64,000 bases of DNA from Podospora pseudocomata (taxonomy: Eukaryota > Ascomycota > Sordariomycetes > Sordariales > Podosporaceae). Position 1 is the stretch's first letter. Every line of letters starts with the position of its first letter. Below, one piece after another: positions 1 through 10,807 of this stretch. Where the stretch lies: positions 992,001 to 1,056,000 of the forward strand of contig NC_085888.1 of the NCBI RefSeq assembly GCF_035222375.1, given 5' to 3'. Position numbers and translations under genes: made by a program. The notes under the pieces were generated by a model. It was not told the origin of the DNA. It made no database searches and was given only the letters and a program-made list of their open reading frames with translations.

Positions 1-708
1 TCTTGTCTTTTGAGGCGGTGATGAAGTATGTGCGGTCCTGGTTCCACTGGAGATCGGTGATGGGGGAGCCGAGCTCGTGGACGTTGACGTTGTAGATGAG
101 GTCGCCCGTCTTGCCGTCGTACTGGGAGACGCTGCCGTCCTCGTGGCCGGCGATGATGTACTTGCTGAGGTAGCTCCACCCGGCAACGGTGGCCTTGCTC
201 TCCTCGCAGACGATGGTCAGGACCTTCTCGTCCGACTGCTCGGCCTCGGGGTCGACCTTGATGTCGAGCACGACGATGGTGCCGAGGTGACCCATGCGCT
301 TCTCCGTCACGCCGAGGAGCTTGGTGCCATCCTCGTTGAACTCAACGCGCTTGACGGCGGTGGGGAAGTCCCATGTCTTGAGGAGCTTGCCGGTCTTGAC
401 CTCCCAGAGGCGGATGGTGTTGTCGGCGGAGCCGGAGGCGATGATGGTGGAGGTTGGGTCGACGTCAACAGTCCAGATGGCACCTTGGTGGCCCTGATAT
501 GTGCCGAGACGCTCGCCGTTGTGCGCAAACCAGGCGCAGATGTGTTGATCCTTGGCGGTAGAGAAGAGAAGATCGCCCTCGCGGTTGTACCTAGCAAGAG
601 AGAGAAGGTGTTAGACAGGAGGTCTTGGCTCTATCGGTCAGTGTAAAGGGCAACGAACTTGACCTGGGTCAGGGCACGTTCGTGGCCTGACAAAAGAATG
701 GGCCTCAT
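1..708 (-). CDS. TIF34: Eukaryotic translation initiation factor 3 subunit I (eIF3i), 5' part
   Basis: WD40-repeat subunit of the eIF3 complex, which helps load mRNA and initiator tRNA on the 40S ribosome in the cytosol. The first exon (708-659) encodes the signature N-terminus [18 protein letters not shown] 68-bp intron (658-591, donor GTTCGT, acceptor CTAG) splits the Lys-Tyr junction, and exon 2 continues YNREGDLLF and [20 protein letters not shown] as in other eIF3i proteins. The frame stays open to base 1 ([20 protein letters not shown]), so the C-terminal WD repeats lie outside the window. The donor is weak but gives the only splice that restores the family sequence. The gene is transcribed away from the C1-THF synthase gene, with about 1.5 kb between the two starts. 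Symbol follows the yeast name. Confidence 0.93.
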
Positions 709-2207
709 TCTGAAGGTTAGCTGTGGGGGGTTGTTGTCGAGGGATGGGAGAGGGGCGGTTTCTTTGCTCGGTGGGGTTGGGGATCGAGGGGGAGGTGGTC
801 GATTATTATTTTATTGTCGGGTATAGGCAGAGTCTCTCTGTCGCGAATGCGGTTTCTTTCACAGAAGGCTTCTTTCTCCGGCCGATTGATTTGGCACACC
901 AGTAATTTTTCCGTGAGGATTGTGCGCCGCCGATAGGCCACAGACTTTCCAGCGCGGGGCGAATCCTTGGACTCTGCCCCGCTTAACAATGAACTTTGCC
1001 TGACCGCCTTCTGTTTTCAGAGCATTGAAGTCAAAAGTGGGGGTCTTTTTTCCAATTGTTCTCGACTGTCACGACTGTGCCATCCCATGTTGGATGTTGG
1101 ATGCTCGGACTACAAACAGAACATTGTTCCTCGACGATCCTTCCAGTCTTATTTTTTGTTTTTGGATCATGACTCTTGGCCGGTGACTCGACTCTCTATC
1201 CTTGTGACTGGAACTTGTGTTATTGTGTCATAACTCGGCACAGCCAGAGAGGCACGTACACTACCAACCCTTGAATTTTGTTAGCGCAAGACCAAGACAG
1301 AGGGATCTTACATTTATTTTCAACTTCACATAACTTTGGCCTCCGAAACACCACAACGTTACTTTAAATTAGAGGAAAGAAGGTAATTCTTGAAAGAAAA
1401 GATGTATAATAACTTCTTTCCCCGGGAAAAATTGGTGTGGTTGCGCTTTTCGGGGGTGAAAATATCGTGAAGTCTCGCGCTAACAAAAATTCAAAGGGTT
1501 GGAGTGTACATGTAGACATTTCTACTCCTGAGACTTGCTGGAAGAAAACATGTAAGTGGCAGTTACGATGTGGATCCTTTTTTTTTTTTTTATTCTTTTT
1601 TTAGTTTGAGCCTCTCAACTCTAATAACGGTTTTTGCTCCTTCATCAATATGAGGCCAAGAGTCGGGATGAGGGACCACACCTTTCCTCTGCAAACCCGG
1701 GAGGAGCTCGAGTGAGCTATATCGACACCAATCATCGACACATAAATTGATATCGAATTGCCTTTCCAGGGTCCTGGGTTTGGACCCGTGGCGGCTGCTG
1801 GGGAAAATGTCGACCACTGTCATAGAGCCGGCGCTGCCATGCACAGGTACTTTACACATGGTGCTTGTGTCCGTGGGATGGATTGATGATACACAGCACC
1901 AAATCGACATGCTCTTTAAGACCAAGTTGTTGCCCAAATCAATGTCTTGATTCTACATCTCCGTACTGACGCCAGGAAGGACACCATATCGTCAAAAAAG
2001 CCAACCCTTGCAGTGAGTGACACATAAATTTCACTTGTGACTCAACCTCAGTCGCAGTTGCTCTCCACACCGACCGGGCAACCTGGTAGGACCGTCTGCC
2101 CTCGGTTCTGATATCTGGAAGGCATCAGTCAGAAGCTCACCGCATAAGCAACAGCGGTACACAACAGGAGGATCGTGACTGAGACTAACTGTTAGAGACT
2201 GGCCGCC
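709..2207. other. Divergent intergenic region between eIF3i and C1-THF synthase
   Basis: No gene can be supported here. Short open frames on both strands (for example 1590-1937 on the minus strand) lack a recognisable domain. The stretch holds the promoters of two divergent housekeeping genes and a small inverted-repeat element (separate entry). Confidence 0.6.
1259..1506. mobile_element. MITE-like terminal inverted repeat element (~248 bp)
   Basis: The left end, CACTACCAACCCTTGAATTT from 1259, is matched in inverted orientation by the right end that finishes GGGTTGGAGTG at 1506. The match continues to TTTGTTAGCGC(A/G)AGAC, giving about 33-35 bp of imperfect terminal inverted repeat. A TA lies directly outside each end (1257-1258 and 1507-1508), as expected for a Tc1/mariner-type target duplication. 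The interior is non-coding and partly palindromic (for example CCGAAA-CACCACAAC near 1343 against its inverted partner near 1435-1455). No transposase frame is present, so it would be a non-autonomous copy. Superfamily assignment is inference from the TA flanks. Confidence 0.72.
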
Positions 2208-5200
2208 ATGACGCTCTCGAGACTGGCCCAACGGGTCCCGACTCCGGTCCTGACTGGCTCCTGCTCCACGAAAGCACGCCAGCGGCTTATCAGCAGCCGT
2301 TTGAGAATCGAGTCAGTGGATGGCCACAAGCTCGTCAGCACGTATATGCCCGAGTTTCGGCGGTGTTCCTCGGCTCAGCCTGACGACCGCCACTCCGCTG
2401 CCCCGCGTTCGGCACCCCGCCAGGCCCAGTCACCGTCACCCGTTAAGGTCGCCCACGCCCACGCCCAACGCCTACGCCTCGGTCTCGGTCTCGCCAGGAA
2501 CCACACCACCGCTCTCTTGCACTCTGCATCTGCACAACCAAACTCATTCCTTGCTCACAGGGCCTTTTCCAGCTCGTCAGCAGCCATGGTGGCCCAAAAG
2601 ATTGACGGAACGGCCGTGGCCAAGCGGGTGCGCGAACAGCTCAAGGCTGAGATTGCCGAGAAGAAGGGAATCAACCCACGCTTTGAGCCGTGCTTGAAGA
2701 TTATCCAAGGTGCGTATTAGTATCCCGGCCTTCGTTTATTTACCTGAATGACTGACTAAACTAACCAACGTCGTGTAGTGGGCGACCGCTCTGACTCCTG
2801 TAAGCCACCAACCATACTCCAAAGCCCCCAAAGCCGCTACCCCGCGTGGGCATTGTTTAACTGATTCTGGACGGATGACCTGCAGCCACCTATGTGCGCA
2901 TGAAGTTGAAAGCCGCCGAGGAGGTAAGGATGCTGTAGACCACTCACATCTCATTCGCGAACGGCACACTGACCCCCTTGATATCAGTGCGGCATCTCAT
3001 GTGAACTCATCAAGTTTGACGAATCGGCCACCGAGGCCGAGATCGTTGCTCGTGTTCATGCTCTTAACAATGACCCAACCGTCCACGGCATCTTGGTCCA
3101 GCTCCCATTACCAAGCCATGTTTCTGAGTACGCTGTCACATCCGCCGTCCTGAGCGAGAAGGATGTCGACGGCTTCGGCACTTACAACATCGGTGAGCTG
3201 GCCAAGCGTGGTGGTAACCCCTATTTCATCCCCTGCACACCCAAGGGTGTCATGGTCCTTCTCGAGGAAACCGGTGTCAACCTCAAGGGGAAGAACGCCG
3301 TAGTTGTTGGCAGAAGCGACATTGTTGGCAGTCCTGTCAGCTACCTCTTGAAGAACGCAGATGCCACCGTCACTGTTTGCCACTCCAGGACCAAGGATCT
3401 TGACCAGCACCTCAAGAATGCCGACGTCGTGGTTGTTGCTATTGGCAAGGCTGGTTTCATCAAGGGCGAGCAGCTCAAGGAGGGCGCCGTTGTCATCGAC
3501 GTTGGCACCAACTACATTCCCGACGCTACCAAGAAGTCTGGTCAGCGTCTTGTTGGCGATGTCGAATTCGAGTCCGCCTCCCAGGTTGCCTCTCACATCA
3601 CACCCGTCCCCGGCGGTGTTGGTCCCATGACTGTCGCCATGCTCCTTTACAACGTTGTCGCCTCTGCGACACAGTGGTTTGATGCCGAGAAGCAGAGGAA
3701 GATTGTGCCCCTGAGCCTTGCTCTCAAGGAGCCAGTCCCATCAGACATTGCCATCTCGCGGGCTCAAGCGCCCAAGCACGTTACTCAGATCGCCAAGGAG
3801 ATTGGCATTTCAAACTCGGAGCTCGAGCCATATGGTGCCTACAAGGCCAAGGTCGACCTTACTCTTCTCAAGCGTTTGGATCATCGCCGAAATGGTCGCT
3901 ACGTTGTTGTTACCGGTATCACCCCCACCCCTCTCGGTGAGGGCAAGTCTACCACCACCATGGGTCTTGCTCAAGCCTTGGGCGCCCATGTTGGTCGTCT
4001 TACTTTTGCCAACGTTCGTCAGCCAAGTCAAGGCCCAACGTTCGGCATCAAGGGCGGTGCTGCCGGCGGTGGTTACAGTCAGGTCATTCCCATGGACGAG
4101 TTCAACATGCATTTGACTGGTGATATCCACGCCATCACCGCTGCTAACAACCTCCTCGCCGCTGCTATTGATACCCGCATGTTCCACGAGAGCACTCAGA
4201 AGGATTCCGCCCTCTACAGACGACTGGTCCCGGTCAAGAACGGCAAGAGACAGTTCTCGCCTGTCATGTTTCGCCGCCTGAAGAAGCTCGGCATTGACAA
4301 GACCAACCCTGATGATCTTACCGAGGAGGAAATCGGCAAGTTCGCCCGCCTTGATATCGACCCAGAGACTATCACCTGGAGACGCGTCTTGGACGTCAAC
4401 GACAGACATCTCCGCGGCATCACTATCGGCACTGCTGCCACCGAGAAGGGCCATAGCCGCCAGACTGGCTTCGACATTTCGGTCGCCAGTGAGTGCATGG
4501 CCATTCTCGCTCTCAGCACTGACCTCGCCGACATGCGCGAGCGTCTCGGCAGAATGGTCGTTGCCAGCTCCAGAAGCGGCGACCCCGTCACGGCCGACGA
4601 CCTCGGTGCCGGTGGTGCTCTTACCGCCCTCATGAAGGACGCCATTAAGCCCAACCTGATGCAGAGTTTGGAAGGCACACCCGTATTCGTCCACGCCGGC
4701 CCCTTCGCCAACATCTCCATCGGCAACAGCTCCATCCTCGCCGACAAGATGGCCCTCAAGCTCGCGGGTACCGAGCCCGACGAGGACCACTCCACCAAGG
4801 CCGGTTTTGTCATCACCGAAGCCGGCTTCGACTTCACCATGGGCGGCGAGCGCTTCTTCAACATCAAGTGCCGCACCTCCGGCCTCGTCCCCGACGTCGT
4901 CGTCGTCGTCGCCACCATCCGCGCCCTTAAGGTCCACGGCGGCGGGCCCCCCATCTCCCCCGGTGCTCCCCTCAGTCCCGTCTACAAGGAGGAAAACGTC
5001 GAGATCCTCCGTGCCGGCTGCGTCAACCTTGCCAAGCACATCGCCAACGCCAAGTCCTACGGCGTGCCCGTCGTCGTCGCCATCAACAAGTTCTCCACCG
5101 ACACTCCCGCCGAAGTGGAAGTCGTCCGCGAGGAAGCCATCAAGGCCGGCGCCGAAGACGCCGTCCTCGCCAATCACTGGGCCGAAGGCGGCAAGGGCGC

Positions 5201-5624
5201 CGTTGACCTCGCTCATGCTGTCATTGCCGCTTCGGAGAAGCTCAAGGACTTCAAGCTCTTGTACGGCCTCGAGGGTACCGTCCAGGAGCGCATTGAGAAG
5301 ATCGCCAGGGAGATGTACGGCGCCTCGTCAGTCGAATTCACCGAGCTGGCCCAGAAGAAGGTCGAGACGTACACCAGACAGGGTTTCGGGAACCTGCCTA
5401 TTTGCATTGCCAAGACGCAGTATTCCATCAGTCATGACCCTGAGCTCAAGGGCGCGCCGACGGGCTTTACCGTGCCGGTTCGGGATGTGAGGATGGCGGC
5501 AGGCGCTGGGTACTTGTATGCGCTGGCGGCCGATATTCAGACGATTCCTGGGTTGCCGACTGCGCCTGGGTATTTGAATGTGGATGTTGATTTGGAGACG
5601 GGGGAGATTGATGGGTTGTTTTGA
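2208..5624 (+). CDS. C1-tetrahydrofolate synthase (trifunctional), probably dual-targeted
   Basis: Carries methylene-THF dehydrogenase, methenyl-THF cyclohydrolase and formate-THF ligase activities, feeding one-carbon units to purines, thymidylate and methionine. Four exons are inferred: 2208-2709, 2779-2799, 2886-2923 and 2988-5624 (1065 aa). All introns have GT-AG borders and restore the family sequence [20 protein letters not shown]. The dehydrogenase/cyclohydrolase domain shows [11 protein letters not shown] and [15 protein letters not shown]. The ligase domain shows the nucleotide loop [20 protein letters not shown]. The first 126 residues are Arg/Ser/Ala-rich, lack acidic runs and resemble a mitochondrial presequence. 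Met127 (base 2586), starting [15 protein letters not shown], matches the usual cytosolic start and would give 939 aa, close to cytosolic homologs. One locus may thus make both forms. Yeast has separate genes (ADE3, MIS1), so no symbol is assigned. Confidence 0.95.
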
Positions 5625-6785
5625 AGAATTTCAAGTGCTTGAGCCTTGTGTTTTTATATGGCGTTAAAATTGGGAGGTGGGTATAAAGGTATATCAATGA
5701 TCAACTCGAGCGAAACTAAGGCAGGGGGAAAGTGGAAAGGGAAAAATGAGATGTTGGACGTGCATGTTTTAACACATGGCGCTGATGAAGGGGGGGTTAA
5801 TACCACAGGGGTGAAGAGGTTTTAGAAACCAAAAAAGCTAGCCATAGATGGAATAGATGAAGTTCCTCTCACTTTTGCTCCCAGCAGTGACAGTACTGGT
5901 AATGGCTAAAGTTCATGTAAACATTCAAGTGCCTTCATTTTAGCTACTGTTTTAAGACTTCACCGAGATCAAGCACGTCCAAAAACAGTAAATATGATGA
6001 TCAATATCTCTCATTATTCATGTTATACAATAGGAGTACAAAAACTAAGTATTAAGTCCCTGTTCCTCCTCCCCCACCCACTCTGTCTGTTTTACTGTAT
6101 GTTATACAACCAACCCCCTCTCCTCTTTCCTTGTCTCATAAGCCCCCCTTTCGCATTTCCCATTAAACTCCAAATACACCTTATTTTCTGTATGTGCCCG
6201 AACCCAAACCCAATTTATATCCATCATTTAAAGTTTTACCCATCTGCTGTTGAAGAAAATAATAAGGTAAAAAGTACAAAAATGATGTAATGTAATATAT
6301 GTATGATATGCCAAAAAAACAAAACAAGCAAAACAGAAACCCCCAAAAAAATCGTACAGAAAAAAAGCAAAAGTAAAAGTACAGAAAAAGAAAAGGGGAT
6401 GATTGGAAAGGTATGTTGTACAAGTGAAATGAAAAGGGTGTAGAAGAAGGAAGCCGCTTTTCTCCATTTCGTTGCCGTCATCTCATGTGTATGTATGCGA
6501 TTGTCGTGTCGTGTTTGTGTTGTGAATGCCCAGAAAAACGCCGTAGAAAAAGAAGAGAAACGAATGGATGTCAACCAGCAATGCCATGCCCCTTATCCCA
6601 CACAATATATGCCCCCAGCCAGTAAGTATCCTGTAAATGCCATCACCCACGCCAAATGCTCCCCATCCCATGTAAAAATATGACAAGAAAGAAACCCCAG
6701 AAAGAAAAAGGCGCCATTGAAAACCATTAAGCTCCCTGGCTGGTTGAAAAACAAAAACAAAAAAGAAAAACGTGACGAAAAGGAG
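5625..6785. other. Convergent intergenic spacer, AT-rich
   Basis: Lies between the 3' ends of the folate gene and the zinc-finger gene. It is A- and T-rich with purine runs near 6310-6400. The short frames (98-112 aa) are low-complexity Phe/Leu translations without a domain. Probably 3' UTRs. Confidence 0.6.
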
Positions 6786-9700
6786 CTAGAACCACCTCCT
6801 GGTAGCAGCACTCTCCTCAATCTTGGTCAACACCCCCATGGCGTCCACATACAGCTTATTCCGACTGCCGACACAGTCACTCTCCATCCGGCGCCTCACA
6901 AGCCCAACCACGCCCGCCGCCTCGCGATGGGCCCGGAACCTTAAGACGTCCTCCAGACGGCTGCACTCAGCCACCCTGCGCAGCCAGCGGATCGGCTCAT
7001 CATCAGAGCTGTTCAGCGTGGACGCGGTCGACAGCCCGCTCGTTCTCGAGGCAGGACTGCTTCCACCGCTGGGCCCGCCACTGCTGCTTCGTTGCCGGGG
7101 GTGCACTTGCGCTTGTTGCTGCTGCTGACCCTTGCTGCTGTTCCGCAGACCGTGATTAAACGCCCAGCAGACGAGCACGCAGACGTGGAGGGCCCAGTAG
7201 TCGGATATATCTGCCACCCTTGACGATGCAGCTGAGCTGCTGCTGCCGCTGTCTTCAGACACATTCCTGCGATTACTGTCCAGAAACCCGAGCAGGGCAC
7301 GCGAGGCAAAGAGGGTGGCTTTGAGAATGTTGAGGCCCGGAAGGCTGCCGCCAGCCCACTGCCTGACTCGCCTGACGTGTTCCTGGAAGATGGTAGCAGG
7401 AAGGACCTTCTGGGCGTAGGCCCAAGAGTCGCCGCTGACGGCCAGGAGATCACGAAGGGGCGTGTGGTGTAGGGCGAGGTAGGTGTTGGCGATGGGGCAG
7501 GTTCGAAAAAGCCGCTGGATGCGCTGCTCGGCTTCCATGTCCTGGGGTTGCTGCTGGAGACGTGCTTGCTGGCTTGAATCAAAGTCCGGAGCGGGAGAGT
7601 TGTCGGCTGAAAGGGCAACTGTGGATGATGACGCCGGCCGTCGAGGCAGACGCAGAGCGCATAGGCCAAGAATGACCATGCGATCTGCCCGACCGCAAGC
7701 TTCAATGTATTCAGGCGTGAGGCTTTCAATGTCGGAGACGCAAGCTGGCTGGGCGGCAGCGTGGGCAGAGACCGGGTCGCAAGCCTGTAGGGCGTGCCAC
7801 TCCTCTGCCGTGGAGGCTCCCCAAAGCTTCTCACTGTTGCCGAACAACGGGAGGCTTTCATTGCCATCCAGAACGCGCCCATGCTGCTGGTAGATCGATG
7901 TATGACCATCGCAAATGAAGCAAGCTGCGAGAAGCCGACGGCAAGACTCGGCTTCAACCCAGCGCTTCCACCTCTCGTGGTCGTTGACCAAGTGCTGGTC
8001 CGAACTGAGCATGGCTTGATCGAGCATGCCGGAGTCGGGACAAAGGGCCTGTGTGTCGGAGACAAATTGTAAGTACGCCTGCGCAGAGCTCTGAGAAAGA
8101 GTCGAAAATGAAAGAGAATTCCCCGTCGCCGGTACAGAGTCGTAGCGTTCGGGAGAAAAGAGAAAAGACCAGATCCGAGAGATTTCTCGCGAACGAGCAG
8201 GAGAAGGAGAGGTGTTGGAACGAGAATGATGCGTGAAAGAAGAAGGATCCGTGTAGGAGGACCCAGGAGAAACATAAGATGAAGGGACAATGGCCTGTGG
8301 CCATGATGTGTTCGAGAAGGGGCTCAGGTGCCTGAGAACCATGGGAGAGGTGGTGGCAATGGTAGCCGGCGTGATGGAATCAAAGGAAGAGACAGAGGAA
8401 ACGGGGGAGGATGTTGGAGACCAGGCGCTGGTGTCGAAGAACCAAGAAACAGAATCCTCCATAAGAGAGAAAGACAGCGGTGCAGTAATGGACTGCTCAG
8501 TACTCACCCTCTGGTGGAGATGCCTGAACAGGTCTGAGGGCTTGGTAACCGGCTTTCGGCCTCGGAAGCGCGCAAAGTACTCGCAGAGAAGAATCGTCTG
8601 CTTGATTTGCAGGCTCCATTTGGCTGCCTGTGTGGTGTTTCCTTGTTAGTTCCAGTGTTGCTGATGATGTGGTAAAGAAATGGGTGCATTTGCACTCACT
8701 CGCTTCGCCTCTTGCCACGCGTGCTCGTGAAGCTGGTTCCCCCGGTTGCGGTCCTCCTTGGTGTCGAGATGCTGGGTGGCTACGGCTGCCATGGCACACC
8801 TCAGCACATCTACCGGCTCGGCTTCAAATGACTGCCGATGCACAATTGGAAGCACAGGGTGTACCTTGTCCCAATAGACATCAAGATAGCCAGGAATAGC
8901 AGTCCTGATGGCGGCCGGAAGGGGGATGTTCATGGACGGTGGCATGGAGGAGTGCATGGCATACTTGCTCCCCAACTCCAAGTTCAACCCTGTCCTCTCG
9001 CCACCCGGGCTCACATCACCACTCGCAGCATATCCAACGCTCATATCAGTCATCATGGCGGTTTGGGCACCTAATAGTGTGTCCATAAACCCCTGCTTCT
9101 GACGAAGCATTCCGAGCGAAGGGTCAATGCCAGTGGAAAGGACGGGGGCGGGTGTGATCAAACCGCCACTTGCTTGAGCCGAGGTGTGCGGCTCTGGGGT
9201 GAGGCCTCGAAAGCCGCCGGCCATTGTGTTCCCGTGCATGTTGCTCAGTCCGGAGGCCTGATGGTTGCTGACGTCTCGACCGTTAAAGCCCATAGTAGTA
9301 TTTGGGAAGATTGTTCCGGCCGAATAGGTATGCGATGTCCGTGTGCTGGCGGGGTTGGAGGAGTAGGGATTCGGGTGAATGAAACCTCCAAGTCCAGGCC
9401 CGGGGCTGACTCGAGAATCCGGATTAGGATATGGGGAGAGAAGGGGGTTTGAGCGCCCCCATGGCTGTGCATTTCCCAGTGATTCCGATACCGGTGTCGA
9501 ATAAGTGCTGTCCGTGGCCGATGATGGCCAAGGGGACGGTTCCTGGTGCTCGGGCATTTTAATACCCTGTGTTATTACGGACAATTGCTCCATCTGTGAT
9601 GTCCTGGCCTGGGAATACGTCTGTGAGAACCGTGGTGAAAATGGAGTGACTAGAATGGTTGTCAAGGACATTGTGTAGGCATCGTATTCAGGTGCGGCCC

Positions 9701-10807
9701 CTCTGTAATCTGCGGTTGGATGAGGCGAGCTGGCGGGCTGAGAATATGTTGTTGAAGGCGTCTCAGAAGAGACGGCCGCGGTGGAAGGTGTTTGCCCAGA
9801 CCCTTGGGCCGGCACTGATGAGCTGCTCTGTGACCCAGAGATCTGTATTGGCTGTGGTGGTCTTGGTGATGGCACAGCATATGGACTGGCCTGATTAACC
9901 GCTGGCTGGGATGAAGATTCACCGTGCTCGCTGTAAACATGGTTAATAAAGTAGGCTATTGCCGTTCCAGCTTCTGTACTCACTTCTTCTGCTGATGTCT
10001 AGTCAACAGATCTTGGCGATGAAATGCCTTGTCACAGCCCGAGCAACGAAATTGAGGCTCTTCATGGCTGAGTTGGTGACGCCTATATCCCAAGTGTCAG
10101 CGTATACCGCTTGCCGATGGCTCAAGTCTTTCTCACCTCAAGTGCTCGGCTCTTGTGAAGGTCTAGTGGTGATTAGTATGAATGCCCTAATGAATAATCA
10201 ACAGAGGGCGTCGTACCTTGGCTGGTTTGCAAAGCTCGCAGACATGTACCGGAACGCCCTTCTTCGCTCTGCTCACACGACCAGTGATGGGGGTAAGTCT
10301 CATCGGTACTGCATCAGATGGTTGAGGATGAGGGGGCATAGGTCGCATGGGTCCGCCTCCCATTGATGACGACGAGGCGGGAGATCTGTAGCCTCCTGAC
10401 CGGTCCATTGAGTCGGTACTTGTTGTGCTTCGACGACGGACTGAGGGTCGTGCGGTGGCAGGAGACAAGGTCGTCGATGGGACTGGAGTATCCAGTGATC
10501 CGCTTGCCGTTCCTGGGGGGGCAGTTGGGGTTGTGGTTGATGTTGTCGTCGTTGGCTTGGGACCCCTTGAGGAAGCAGCACGTTTCTTGTTCAGGGTAGA
10601 GGGGGAAGGGGGGTTGATATCCTCTTCGGCGGCCAGGCCGGAACTACCAGCATGCCTCGGGTGTGGTTGTGGGTTGGGTTCTTCTGGTAGCTGACCGGTA
10701 GTGGCCGGCTTGATTGGGACCTTGGCCTTTTTATTATTCTGGGCCTGTTGACGGTCCGGCACCTGGTGATCGTCGTTGACATCCATTATGAACTTGAGAC
10801 TAGCCAT
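6786..10807 (-). CDS. C2H2 zinc-finger / fungal-specific transcription factor
   Basis: Predicted nuclear DNA-binding regulator of 1262 aa; target genes cannot be read from sequence. Exons: 10807-10217, 10162-10137, 10082-9984, 9930-8700 and 8627-6786; phases agree throughout. Residues 1-185 are Pro/Ser/Thr-rich with basic patches. Finger 1 (C190, C193, H208, H212) reads CELCKPAKTFTRAEHLRRH; finger 2 uses C219, C222, H235 and H241. The two fingers are encoded across three small exons. A fungal_trans-type domain follows after about residue 500, with motifs YLDVYWDKVHPVLPIVHR, IKQTILLCEYFARFRGRK and HERWKRWVEAESCRRLLAAC. This matches the group with two N-terminal C2H2 fingers plus a fungal transcription factor domain (AmdX/Klf1-like architecture). 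A possible donor (GTGAGT) at 8507 is not needed, since the frame reads straight through. If it is used, the Ser-rich segment after it would be shortened. Confidence 0.85.

Noticed and set aside
3810-5216. 468-aa minus-strand frame inside the C1-THF synthase gene
   Set aside because: Gly/Asp/Val-rich antisense shadow of strongly codon-biased coding sequence.
8400-8507. Extra intron after LFRHLHQR in the transcription factor
   Set aside because: A GTGAGT donor exists, but the frame is open across it and total phase is correct without splicing. Kept as an alternative only.
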